The notes under the pieces were generated by a model that saw nothing but the letters and a program-made list of their open reading frames with translations, made no database searches and was not told the DNA's origin. The position numbers were made by a program, and so were the translations under genes. Shown here one piece after another: positions 27,798 to 36,227 of a stretch of DNA of 64,000 bases; positions within the stretch are counted from its first letter, which is position 1, and each line of letters opens with the position of its first letter. Source of the DNA: an uncultured Oscillospiraceae bacterium (GTDB taxonomy: Bacteria; Bacillota; Clostridia; Oscillospirales; Ruminococcaceae); contig CAKSPH010000005.1 of assembly GCA_934481355.1 (NCBI GenBank), positions 1 to 64,000 of the forward strand. Reading direction: 5' to 3'.

Positions 27798-28514
27798 TTA
27801 TAAATATTTTCTGTATCCGAACAGACCTGAGCCTATCCGGACAATTGTGGACCCATGCTTTACCGCCGTTGCGTAATCCCCTGACATTCCCATTGAGAGA
27901 GTGTCGAATGCGCCCGCGTTCACGGATTTATCCGCGCGCATGTCACTGAACAGCCTCTGCATTGATTCAAAGGCGTCCTCCCCGCAGCCGGGCGGCGGTA
28001 TCGTCATCAGACCCCTCAGCCTGATGTGCGGAAGCTCCCTGACCTGAGCGCAGAATTCCCCGGCGCTCTCAGGCGTGACGCCCCCCTTTGTATCCTCCCC
28101 ACCGATGTTTATTTCAGCGAGAATGTCCATGACCAGTCCGTGCTGACCCGCTCTTTTGCTGATCTCCTCAGCAAGCCGCAGATTATCTACGGATTGGATC
28201 ATTGATACCTTGTCGATGATATACTTGACCTTGTTCGTCTGTAATCCTCCGATGAAGTGTACCTCCGCCGGAGAATACTGCTCCCGCTTGTCCATGAATT
28301 CCTGAACGCGGTTTTCGCCGAGCAGGTCTATTCCGAGACCTATCGCGTAATTGATACGCGCAGGGTCTACGGTCTTTGTAACCGCCATCAGACGCACATC
28401 ATCTGTGCGCCCGGCGGCAGACTTTGCCTTTTCTATGTTTTCGCAGATTGCGGCATAGCTTTCTTTTATGTCGTCAAAGCTGGTCTGTGTATTACTCAAC
28501 AACTTTTCCTGCAT
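27798..28514 (-). CDS. PLP homeostasis protein, YggS/YlmE family
   Basis: A 238-residue alanine-racemase-like barrel. MAVTKTV carries the PLP Lys, ENRVQEFMDK and VHFIGGLQTNKVKY are conserved, and SMGMSGDYATAVKHGSTIVRIGSGLFG closes the family profile. The protein buffers pyridoxal phosphate rather than catalysing a known reaction. In Bacillus its relative YlmE sits upstream of sepF as here. ATG 28514 has AAGGA 5 nt upstream and lies 23 nt inside the preceding gene. Confidence 0.92.
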   Translation of the reverse strand: MQEKLLSNTQTSFDDIKESYAAICENIEKAKSAAGRTDDVRLMAVTKTVDPARINYAIGLGIDLLGENRVQEFMDKREQYSPAEVHFIGGLQTNKVKYIIDKVSMIQSVDNLRLAEEISKRAGQHGLVMDILAEINIGGEDTKGGVTPESAGEFCAQVRELPHIRLRGLMTIPPPGCGEDAFESMQRLFSDMRADKSVNAGAFDTLSMGMSGDYATAVKHGSTIVRIGSGLFGYRKYL

Positions 28515-29712
28515 ACAAATCCTTGCCTTCTGTTACTATTTTATCGTAGAGCTTCAGATATCCGTCGTCACCCGTTGACCGGCATATGATGTAATCATCG
28601 CCCCAGTATTCAACATCGATTTTCCTGAATACAAGCTTGCCGCTCTGCACGACAAATACGCCGCGTTCCCCATCGTCGTTATAGCGTATCGCGCTCCTTG
28701 AAACCCTCAGACCGCCGTAGCTGTTGACAATGTACTTGAACTGCGCCGTCCTGCCGGAAGCGACCGTTGATGTCAGCGTTGCACACTCGAACACATAAAC
28801 CGCCGTTCCGTCGCCTCGCCCGGTGTCTGTTATCGAAATTATCTCAGCCTCAATGGGAGTAGGATCGTTCTTTACCCGAAGAGTCACCTGACCGCCTTCG
28901 TAACAGCCAAAGAGCTGCTCGCTGTCTATCACGGCGGCTACTCGCCAGCGATAATCGGCGATAAGCTTGCCTACTGCGCTAGGACTTCCGCCGAGATTCG
29001 GCTTTTTCAGGATATCCTCTATCTGTTCAGCGGTGATATCAGCCGAATCAGCAAGGGTGAGCCTTGTTTCATAGCCGTCAACGCCGCTGACGAAATAGCC
29101 CGTGCCGTCCGCATAAATATTCTCCACATCTCCGGAAAGAAGCGTCTCCAGCTCAGCCGCACGGCTTCTCAGGGAAGCAAGCTTCGGTTCGTAGCTGTCC
29201 ACGTCCCCGCGGGATATCTCTCGCTTGGAAAGTACGCCGAGCAGCGAATTTTCCATATCCTGTGCCGCAGAGTAATCGCCGCTTATCAGGTTTTCAAGAA
29301 TGAGCGAATGCCGCTCGTTTATCTGGTTTGTGATATTCTCAAGCTGATTATTATCGGTTCCGGCGAGCTTCTGCGCGTCGGTGAGGACATTTATCTGCTC
29401 GTTTATCTTTTCGATCTCTCGGCGGCGCTCAATGTCGAGCTCGCTGCGATAGCGCCTTGCAATGACCGAGCTCTTTCCGACCTTTGAGCCGTCGGAATGC
29501 TCGTAGTCTATAACTCCGCTGCCGCTGCTGTAAACCACCGTTTCATCTCTGAGGAACACTCCCTCAAACGGAACGTCCTCGGTCATGCTGTATGTAAACG
29601 CAGTCTCGGTAACTACCTTCTCGTTTCCGGAAAAGAAAGCCTGTCCCAGAAAAAAAATCACCACGAACAGCGACAGCATGAGAATGATTATAGACGTCCA
29701 ACGGGATTCCAT
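28492..29712 (-). CDS. HlyD-like membrane-fusion (adaptor) protein
   Basis: A 406-residue protein with one N-terminal membrane segment (about residues 7-27). A biotinyl-lipoyl-like half follows (VVYSSGSGVIDYEHSDGSKVGKSSVIA), then a coiled-coil region (residues about 85-190, ELDIERRREIEKINEQIN) and a beta-barrel part ending AIRYNDDGERGVFVVQSGKLVFRKIDVEY. This is the layout of periplasmic adaptors of efflux systems, found also in Gram-positives. No transporter is encoded nearby, so its partner is unknown. The start codon overlaps the hfq stop (TAATG). Confidence 0.72.
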   Translation of the reverse strand: MESRWTSIIILMLSLFVVIFFLGQAFFSGNEKVVTETAFTYSMTEDVPFEGVFLRDETVVYSSGSGVIDYEHSDGSKVGKSSVIARRYRSELDIERRREIEKINEQINVLTDAQKLAGTDNNQLENITNQINERHSLILENLISGDYSAAQDMENSLLGVLSKREISRGDVDSYEPKLASLRSRAAELETLLSGDVENIYADGTGYFVSGVDGYETRLTLADSADITAEQIEDILKKPNLGGSPSAVGKLIADYRWRVAAVIDSEQLFGCYEGGQVTLRVKNDPTPIEAEIISITDTGRGDGTAVYVFECATLTSTVASGRTAQFKYIVNSYGGLRVSRSAIRYNDDGERGVFVVQSGKLVFRKIDVEYWGDDYIICRSTGDDGYLKLYDKIVTEGKDLYAGKVVE

Positions 29713-29957
29713 TACTCTTCTTCGGCCTTTTCGTAGGCGTCGAGAATAGAAATGGGCTTGAGCGGTGTGATAGTGGAGATAGCGTGCTTATAAATAAGAT
29801 TCTGCTTTCCGTCGGTATCAAGGATCACCGTATAATTATCGAACCCCTTAACAACGCCCTTGAACTGGAATCCGTTAGTAATATAAATAGTAACGGGGAT
29901 CCTGTCTTTCCTGGCCTGATTAAGGAAAACGTCCTGAAGGTTAATGTCTTTTGCCAT
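29712..29957 (-). CDS. hfq: RNA-binding protein Hfq
   Basis: An 81-residue Sm-like RNA chaperone. Sm1 is [19 protein letters not shown]...[18 protein letters not shown]. Sm2 is [11 protein letters not shown], with the YKHA rim motif. A short acidic C-tail follows. It pairs small RNAs with mRNAs as a hexamer. Start ATG 29957 has AAAGGTGA upstream. miaA lies upstream, the widespread miaA-hfq order. A separate promoter and a leader with two GC-rich hairpins precede it. Confidence 0.95.
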   Translation of the reverse strand: MAKDINLQDVFLNQARKDRIPVTIYITNGFQFKGVVKGFDNYTVILDTDGKQNLIYKHAISTITPLKPISILDAYEKAEEE

Positions 29958-29994
29958 TTGAATCACCTTTTCTCTCTGTCTGCAAATAATACGC

Positions 29995-30085
29995 CGCCGG
30001 CGTTCCCCTGCCGGCGCGTCGGAACTGCGCGTCGCAAAACGCGCATAGCTATTCCTATATAGACTAGTATAGCATACTTTTTCAA
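29995..30085 (-). promoter_or_regulatory. hfq promoter and structured leader
   Basis: Minus strand TTGAAA (30085-30080), 18-nt spacer, TATATA (30061-30056). The leader then carries TGCGCG/CGCGCA (30045-30026) and a perfect 7-bp stem CGCCGGC/GCCGGCG (30016-29995) before the ribosome site. TATACT at about 30072-30067 is a second possible -10. The hairpins contrast with the AT-rich flank and may mediate post-transcriptional control. Confidence 0.5.
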
Positions 30086-30199
30086 AAAAAGCTATATAAT
30101 TTTCGAAATTTTTTAGGAAATTAACGAAAAAAATTGCTATTATTCATAAAAATCCGGAATGATTCCCGGGTTTTATCCATATACTGTATATTTCCTGTA

Positions 30200-31129
30200 T
30201 TATTTTTCACTTTCTATGATATCGACAGCATTGGCTAGAATATCTTCAAAACCGTCACCTGGACGCACCACTATCCTGTGAAATCTTTTATCGCGGCGGA
30301 ACCACACAAGCTGCCTTTTTGCATACTGTCTTGTTCGGAGCTTCAGTTCTTCAACGCACTCTTCAAGGGTTCTCTCACCCAGAAAATACGGGTACAGCTC
30401 CTTGCAGCCTATCGCCTGAGCCGCCGTGGGACGGTTCGGCTGTTCAAAGCAGGATCGCGCCTCCTGCTCCAGACCAGCCGCCATCATCTGGTCAACGCGG
30501 CGGTTTATCCTGTCGTGGAGCTGCGAACGTTCCTCAAAATCAAGCGTCAGCAGGATAAACTGATACGGCGACGGCGTACCTCGTGAGGCGCGCTTTGCCT
30601 CAGCGATGGTGTGCCCGGTGGTCTTGTAAACCTCAAGCGCCCGAATGACCCTCGGGACATTGTTTTCGTGAAGCTCTGAGGCGGTTTCCGGGTCTATCTC
30701 CCGGAGCTTTTCAAGAAGCGCCGCCGCTCCGTTTTCCTCAGCGAATCTGCGCATTTCCTCGCGGAATCCATAGTCGCACACGGAGTCGTCAAACCGGAGA
30801 TTATCCACGAAGGACGAGATATAAAGCCCCGTCCCGCCGCATATCACCGGAGTTTTCCCCCGGCTCAGGATATCGTCAGCGCACTCCCCGGCAAGCTTTA
30901 CCCAGTCGGCGACTGAAAAGCTCTCGGACGAGTCAAGGAAATCCATCAGGTGGTGCGTGATCCCCTGCTGTTCCTCCGGAGTTGCCTTTGCGCTTGCAAT
31001 GTCCATATCAGTGTATATCTGCATACTGTCGGCGGAAATGACCTCTCCGTCATAGCGCTTCGCGAGTTCCACAGCCAGCGCCGTTTTCCCGGAGGCGGTA
31101 GGTCCGCTGACAACTATAATCTTGTTCAT
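30200..31129 (-). CDS. miaA: tRNA dimethylallyltransferase MiaA
   Basis: A 309-residue enzyme that prenylates A37 of tRNAs reading UNN codons. VVSGPTASGKTALAVELAK is the P-loop, ISADSMQIYTDMDIASAK the DSxQxY block, and YISSFVDNL and RRVDQMMAAGLEQEA follow. The modification is completed by MiaB, encoded upstream in the same run. AGGAGG precedes ATG 31129. Confidence 0.95.
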   Translation of the reverse strand: MNKIIVVSGPTASGKTALAVELAKRYDGEVISADSMQIYTDMDIASAKATPEEQQGITHHLMDFLDSSESFSVADWVKLAGECADDILSRGKTPVICGGTGLYISSFVDNLRFDDSVCDYGFREEMRRFAEENGAAALLEKLREIDPETASELHENNVPRVIRALEVYKTTGHTIAEAKRASRGTPSPYQFILLTLDFEERSQLHDRINRRVDQMMAAGLEQEARSCFEQPNRPTAAQAIGCKELYPYFLGERTLEECVEELKLRTRQYAKRQLVWFRRDKRFHRIVVRPGDGFEDILANAVDIIESEK

Positions 31130-31162
31130 ACTGCCTCCTGTTCAGGTCGCGTCCGGCGGTCG

Positions 31163-33139
31163 TCAGGTGACTCTGCCGAAATACCGCTCTATCTGTTTCT
31201 TTGATATCTGGGTCATGACAGGTCTGCCGTGCGGGCAGAAGCGTATCGCAGGGTTATTGAAAACCTCCTGCGCCAGCACCTGAAGTTCCAGAATATTGTT
31301 GTCCTCATTACCTCTGATTGAAGCCTTGCAGGCAACCGTGTGGAGCATATCGTCAAAAAGCTGTCCCTCCGCGTTGGTGTTTCCGTTGACTATCAGCTTG
31401 GCTATCTCGCCGATGACCTCTGCGGCAGAGGACTGGTCAAGCATCTGCGGAAGTCCGGTGACTGTCGCCTTTCCGTCAGAAAACTCCATGAGTATGCCTA
31501 TCTCCGCAAGCTTGGGGGCATACTCGGAAAGACCGTTGTATTCCTCCGGCGTGAGATAAACTTCCACCGGGGCTATGTACTGCGCGGAACTGTCGAAACG
31601 CGACTTCAGCTTCTCAAAGTTCACGCGCTCGTGCGCCGCGTGCTTGTCTATAAGTATCATGCTGTCCGCGCTCTCGCAGACGATATAGGTCCTGAAAAGC
31701 TCCCCCACTATGCGTATCTGCTCTTTCGGCTTCTCCTCTGCGAGAACCGCGGTGCTCTGCTCGGGCTGAGCCTGCGGCTCCGGCTCGGGTTTAGGCTTTT
31801 TTTCGAAGGATTTTTCCGACAGGAACGCAAAGCCCGGAAGTTCCGCAAGCGGGGTTTCCCTGGGCTCCGGCTTCTTTGCCGGCTGGAGCTCCGGAATAAA
31901 CGTCTGCTCCGCTGCGGGGGCTTCCGTTTTCATGCGGAACGGGTTCTCCTGCCGCAGCGTGAATTTCGGCGGCTCCGGGACTGTCTGCGGATAAATGACC
32001 GCGTCCCTGCCGGAGGGTATCGGGAGCGTTTTAGGCGGCTCCTCTATCACCTCGGCGGAGGCGGTCCTCTGCGGCTCGACAGCGCGGGCGCGCTCCGGCT
32101 CGGGAGTGTTCTGCGGCTGAGCAGGAGTGAGCTTTATCTCGCGGCTCTCGTTATAGCCCATCAGCGCGTTCTTCACTGCGAAATACACCGCGTCGAACAC
32201 CTGCTTCTCGTTGGTGAAGCGCACCTCCGTCTTGGTCGGGTGGATATTCGCGTCCACCTGCGCCGGGTCGGTATTCACGCACAGCACGCAGGACGGGAAC
32301 TTCCCAACCATGATGGTGTTGCGGAACGCCTCTTCAAGAGCCGCGCAGCACAGCGGGCTCTTCACGCTTCTTCCGTTGACGAAGAAATTCTGCATGGAGC
32401 GGTTCGCCCGGGTGAACAGCGGCGAGGAAACGAAGCCGGTTACCGCCGTGTTCTGATAAACGTTCTCCACCGGGATAAGCCCCGCCGCGAACTGCTTTCC
32501 GAACACCGCGTACACCGCGCTGTAATACTCGCCGTCGCCGCTGGAGAGCATTGTCTGCCTGCCGTCCCGGATAAATCTGAACGAGATCTGCGGATGGCTC
32601 AGCGCCAGCTTCTCAATAACTGCGGCGCAGTAGTTTCCTTCGGTGACGTCCTTTTTCAGGAATTTCAGCCGCGCCGGGGTGTTAAAGAAAATATCGCGGA
32701 TTATTATGGTGGTTCCGTCCGCACAGCCGGCGCGGTCGTATTCCAGCGGCTCGCCGCCCTCAATGCGGTAAATGCTGCCTAACTTGTCCTCGCGCTGCTT
32801 TGTGAGCAGCTCCACGCGGCTGACGGCGCACACGGACGCGAGCGCCTCCCCGCGGAATCCGAGCGTATTTATGCTGTCGAGGTCGTCCTGCGTATAGACC
32901 TTGCTCGTTGCATGGCGCATGAAAGCCGTGGGAATATCCTCGTAGGAAATGCCGCAGCCGTCGTCCGTCACACGAAGATAGGATATGCCGCCGCGCTTTA
33001 TCTCCACGGTTATCGAAGTCGCCCCCGCGTCTATGGAATTTTCCGCAAGTTCCTTTATCACCGAGGAGGGGCGCTCTATTACCTCTCCGGCGGCGATAAG
33101 CTCGTATACGCTCTTGTCGAGCAGGTTTATCTTTGGCAT
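31163..33139 (-). CDS. mutL: DNA mismatch repair protein MutL
   Basis: A 658-residue GHKL ATPase. ENSIDAGATSITV and DDGCGI form the ATP site, FRGEALASV lies in the lid, and KTEVRF marks the transducer domain. A Pro/Glu-rich linker spans roughly residues 340-465. The C-terminal endonuclease domain has DKHAAHERVNFE (the DQHAx2Ex4E metal motif with Lys for Gln), ACK and CPHGRP. Strand choice is thus likely by MutL nicking, not MutH. GGAGC before ATG 33139. Confidence 0.95.
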   Translation of the reverse strand: MPKINLLDKSVYELIAAGEVIERPSSVIKELAENSIDAGATSITVEIKRGGISYLRVTDDGCGISYEDIPTAFMRHATSKVYTQDDLDSINTLGFRGEALASVCAVSRVELLTKQREDKLGSIYRIEGGEPLEYDRAGCADGTTIIIRDIFFNTPARLKFLKKDVTEGNYCAAVIEKLALSHPQISFRFIRDGRQTMLSSGDGEYYSAVYAVFGKQFAAGLIPVENVYQNTAVTGFVSSPLFTRANRSMQNFFVNGRSVKSPLCCAALEEAFRNTIMVGKFPSCVLCVNTDPAQVDANIHPTKTEVRFTNEKQVFDAVYFAVKNALMGYNESREIKLTPAQPQNTPEPERARAVEPQRTASAEVIEEPPKTLPIPSGRDAVIYPQTVPEPPKFTLRQENPFRMKTEAPAAEQTFIPELQPAKKPEPRETPLAELPGFAFLSEKSFEKKPKPEPEPQAQPEQSTAVLAEEKPKEQIRIVGELFRTYIVCESADSMILIDKHAAHERVNFEKLKSRFDSSAQYIAPVEVYLTPEEYNGLSEYAPKLAEIGILMEFSDGKATVTGLPQMLDQSSAAEVIGEIAKLIVNGNTNAEGQLFDDMLHTVACKASIRGNEDNNILELQVLAQEVFNNPAIRFCPHGRPVMTQISKKQIERYFGRVT

Positions 33140-33178
33140 TTTTGCTCCGTTCTAAGCCCGTCCGGGCAATACGAATTT

Positions 33179-35767
33179 TTAAAGCGTTTCCTTTATGTCC
33201 TTGATGAACATGAGCGCGTCCATCGGGGACATGGTGTTTATATCCGCGGCGCGCAGCTTCGCGATGGCGTTCTGTTCGTTTATCGCGCTGAAGCTGAACT
33301 GGTGCTCGGCGGTCTTTTCGAGGGTGTCTGTCAGCTTCTGCCTGCCCATGACCTCCAGCTCTTTCAGTTCCTCCTTGGCGCGGTTTATGACCTTCTGCGG
33401 GAGTCCAGCCAGCTTTGCCACTTCGATTCCGTAGCTGTCGTCCGTACCGCCCTCGCATATCTTGTGAAGGAATCTCAGCTCGTCCCCGCGCTTGACCGCC
33501 GCAACGCTGAAATTGCGTATCCCCTCGTATTCCTTTTCCATGGAAATAAGCTCATGGTAGTGCGTTGCAAACAGGGTACGGCAGCCGATGTTCTTTCCGC
33601 TGATATACTCTGCGACCGCCTTAGCGATGGAAATTCCGTCAAACGTGGAGGTTCCCCTGCCTATCTCGTCGAGGATAACAAGGCTCTTTTTCGTTGCGTT
33701 TTTCAGGATATCCGCGACCTCGTTCATCTCAACCATGAACGTGGACTGTCCGGAGGTCAGGTCGTCCGAGGCTCCCACGCGGGTGAATATCTTGTCAACC
33801 ACGCCTATTTTTGCGTAAGCCGCCGGAACGAAGCACCCAATCTGCGCCATCAGCACGATTATCGCCGTCTGACGCATGAACGTGGATTTACCGGACATAT
33901 TCGGACCTGTAATTATCATAAGACGGTTGTTTCCGGTGTCGAGGTATGCGTCGTTCGGGGTGAACGGGTGGTCGGTGAGCACCTTTTCAACTACCGGGTG
34001 CCTGCCGTCGCGTATCTCTATTACGTTATCCAGGGTTATTTCCGGCTTGACATAGCCGTTTTCGATGGATACCTGCGAATAGCTGCACAGAACGTCCACC
34101 GCCGCAACGGAAGCCGCAGCAGCCTGTATTTCCTCCAGCCGCGTACCGATGAAGTCGCGCACCTCTGCGAAAACCGCATTCTCCAGCGCGAGTATCTTAT
34201 CGTTCGCGCCGAGGATGTCTGACTCCACCTTTTTCAGCTCCTCAGTGATGTAGCGCTCGCCGGTGGTGAGAGTCTGCTTGCGTATGTAGTGCGCCGGGAC
34301 CTGATCAAGCTGTCCCTTGGAAACCTCGATATAATAGCCGAAAACCCGGTTGTAGCCGACTTTCAGCGTGCGTATCCCGGTAGCGGCGCGTTCGCGCTCC
34401 TCTATCTCCGCAAGGATATCCTTTCCGCCGCCGGTTATTCTGCGCAGGCGGTCTATCTCCTCGTTGAAGCCGTCCCTGATCACTCCGCCGTCCTTCATGG
34501 TGAGAGGCGGGTCGTCAACTATCGCGTTCTCAACCAGCGAGGCAACGTCGTTCAGCTCGTCAATGCTGTTGTTCAGATTTTCAATAAGCGGGCTTTTCAC
34601 CTTGGAAAGGCACTGTTTCAGTCCCGGCAGCCGCATACAGGTCTGCCCCAGAGAATAAATATCCCTCGGGGAAGCGGATTTGTACATCACACGGGTCATA
34701 AGGCGCTCGAGGTCGTATATTCCGTTCAGGGAGTCGCAGATATCATACAGCGAAGCCGCGTCCTTTGTGAGCGCCTCCACGGCACCCAGACGCTTCAGTA
34801 TCGCGGTGGGATCGATGAGCGGCTGCTCTATCCACGCGCGGAGCTTCCGCCTGCCCATTGCCGTGACGGTCTTGTCCAAGACCCACATCAGCGAGCCGCG
34901 CTTTTCCTTGGTGCGCAGCGTTTCCGTGAGCTCCAGATTGCGGCGGGTAGTAAGGTTGAGCCCCATAAATTCCCCGTCAGCATGGACAGTCAGCGAAACG
35001 AAGCGCTTTACGGTGGCTTTCTGGGTCTCGCCGAAATACCGGAACATCGCGCAAAGCGCCTTTTTCACCAGCGGCATTTCGGAGATACCGAGCTCTGCGC
35101 CGCTCTCAAACTGCTCCGTGATGATATTCATGTCGGAGCCGTCAAAGCTGCTGTCGTCCAGCATTTCACACAGGCAGCGCTTCAGGCGATCGCGGACGAA
35201 GCCGTTGACTTCCCTGAAGTCAAGAAAATCCTGTCCTATAAGTATCTCCACCGGGCTGAATCTCGACAGCTCGGATATCATATCCTGCTCGAGCTGCTTG
35301 CCGGACTTCTGGAAAACGTGCACCTCTCCAGTGGAAATATCAGCGAAAACAAGTGCCGCCGCTCCCTGAGCCTTATCAGTGCAGATACACGCGATATAGT
35401 TGTTGGAATCCTCGCTGAGCATACTGGATTCGATGACCGTACCAGCGGTGACCAGCCGTATGACATCGCGCTCCACCAGCCCCTTTGAGGCCGCCGGGTC
35501 GGTGAGCTGTTCGCAGATGGCGACTTTGTATCCTTTGTCTATCAGCTTTTTGAGATATATCTCGCAGCTGTGATAGGGTACGCCGCACATTGGCGAACCC
35601 GCGCGGGATGTCAGCGCAAGCTCCAACTCCCGGGATACGTTTTCCGCGTCCTCGAAGAACATCTCGTAGAAGTCCCCGAGACGGAAAAACAAAATATAAT
35701 CGCTGTACTTCTGCTTGATATCAAGATACTGCTTCAGCATCGGGGACAGCTTTTCTTCCTGCGCCAT
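33179..35767 (-). CDS. mutS: DNA mismatch repair protein MutS
   Basis: An 862-residue mismatch sensor of the MutS1 class. The mismatch-reading F-x-E is in RLGDFYEMF near the N-terminus. The ATPase has TGPNMSGKSTFMRQTA (Walker A), LDEIGRGTSTFDG (Walker B) and FATHYHEL. It partners MutL, whose gene follows 39 nt downstream. GGAGGTGA precedes ATG 35767. Confidence 0.97.
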   Translation of the reverse strand: MAQEEKLSPMLKQYLDIKQKYSDYILFFRLGDFYEMFFEDAENVSRELELALTSRAGSPMCGVPYHSCEIYLKKLIDKGYKVAICEQLTDPAASKGLVERDVIRLVTAGTVIESSMLSEDSNNYIACICTDKAQGAAALVFADISTGEVHVFQKSGKQLEQDMISELSRFSPVEILIGQDFLDFREVNGFVRDRLKRCLCEMLDDSSFDGSDMNIITEQFESGAELGISEMPLVKKALCAMFRYFGETQKATVKRFVSLTVHADGEFMGLNLTTRRNLELTETLRTKEKRGSLMWVLDKTVTAMGRRKLRAWIEQPLIDPTAILKRLGAVEALTKDAASLYDICDSLNGIYDLERLMTRVMYKSASPRDIYSLGQTCMRLPGLKQCLSKVKSPLIENLNNSIDELNDVASLVENAIVDDPPLTMKDGGVIRDGFNEEIDRLRRITGGGKDILAEIEERERAATGIRTLKVGYNRVFGYYIEVSKGQLDQVPAHYIRKQTLTTGERYITEELKKVESDILGANDKILALENAVFAEVRDFIGTRLEEIQAAAASVAAVDVLCSYSQVSIENGYVKPEITLDNVIEIRDGRHPVVEKVLTDHPFTPNDAYLDTGNNRLMIITGPNMSGKSTFMRQTAIIVLMAQIGCFVPAAYAKIGVVDKIFTRVGASDDLTSGQSTFMVEMNEVADILKNATKKSLVILDEIGRGTSTFDGISIAKAVAEYISGKNIGCRTLFATHYHELISMEKEYEGIRNFSVAAVKRGDELRFLHKICEGGTDDSYGIEVAKLAGLPQKVINRAKEELKELEVMGRQKLTDTLEKTAEHQFSFSAINEQNAIAKLRAADINTMSPMDALMFIKDIKETL

Positions 35768-35797
35768 TCAGCTCACCTCCGGACAAAATTCACTTTC

Positions 35798-36214
35798 TCA
35801 GCCGCAGCCTCCGCAGGTCGCGCAGCTTCCTGTGCAGCCGGGGCCCTGTGTTGTGGGGCAGGTCATGGGGTCTGCGCCCTGAAGCGTCAGCGTGAGAACA
35901 GTGTTCACCTGATTCATCAGGTCGTCCATACCCTGCTTTGACACGGTGAAGAGCGCCATGTTCTCGTTTGTCATTACCTTTTCGTAGGCTTCCTGCATTT
36001 TCGCGTTCAGCTCCTGAAGCTTCTCCTTGTTCTGCTCCTCCTCGGGCTTGTTGTACTCCATCGCCGCGTTCTGACGTATAAGATTGAACTCGCCGATAAG
36101 GTTCTGGAGCTCGGCGTCCTCGTCGTTCGCCTTCTTTGCCTTTGCGTACTCAATGTAGCGCTCGTCTGCCTGAATTGCCTTGCCGAGCTCTCTTACTGCC
36201 TGTATTGCGTCCAT
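35798..36214 (-). CDS. YlbF/YmcA-family protein with a Cys-rich C-terminal tail
   Basis: A 138-residue helical protein of the YlbF/YmcA family (Com_YlbF), with the core at residues about 5-110. The last 20 residues contain five Cys in C-x7-9-C-x3-C-x2-C-x2-C spacing, ending CATCGGCG. In Bacillus, YmcA, YlbF and YaaT form the Y-complex that binds iron-sulfur clusters and affects RNase Y. The tail here may ligate a cluster or metal, which is inference. It sits between miaB (itself a 4Fe-4S enzyme) and mutS, matching the Bacillus ymcA locus. AAAGGAG precedes ATG 36214. Confidence 0.85.
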   Translation of the reverse strand: MDAIQAVRELGKAIQADERYIEYAKAKKANDEDAELQNLIGEFNLIRQNAAMEYNKPEEEQNKEKLQELNAKMQEAYEKVMTNENMALFTVSKQGMDDLMNQVNTVLTLTLQGADPMTCPTTQGPGCTGSCATCGGCG

Positions 36215-36227
36215 GATTTTTTCTCCT

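Noticed and set aside
31340..32782. A 480-codon frame antisense to mutL, and similar long frames over mutS (34289-35488) and recD2 (39064-40671)
   Set aside because: They are Arg/His-rich shadow translations of well-supported genes, without own start signals.
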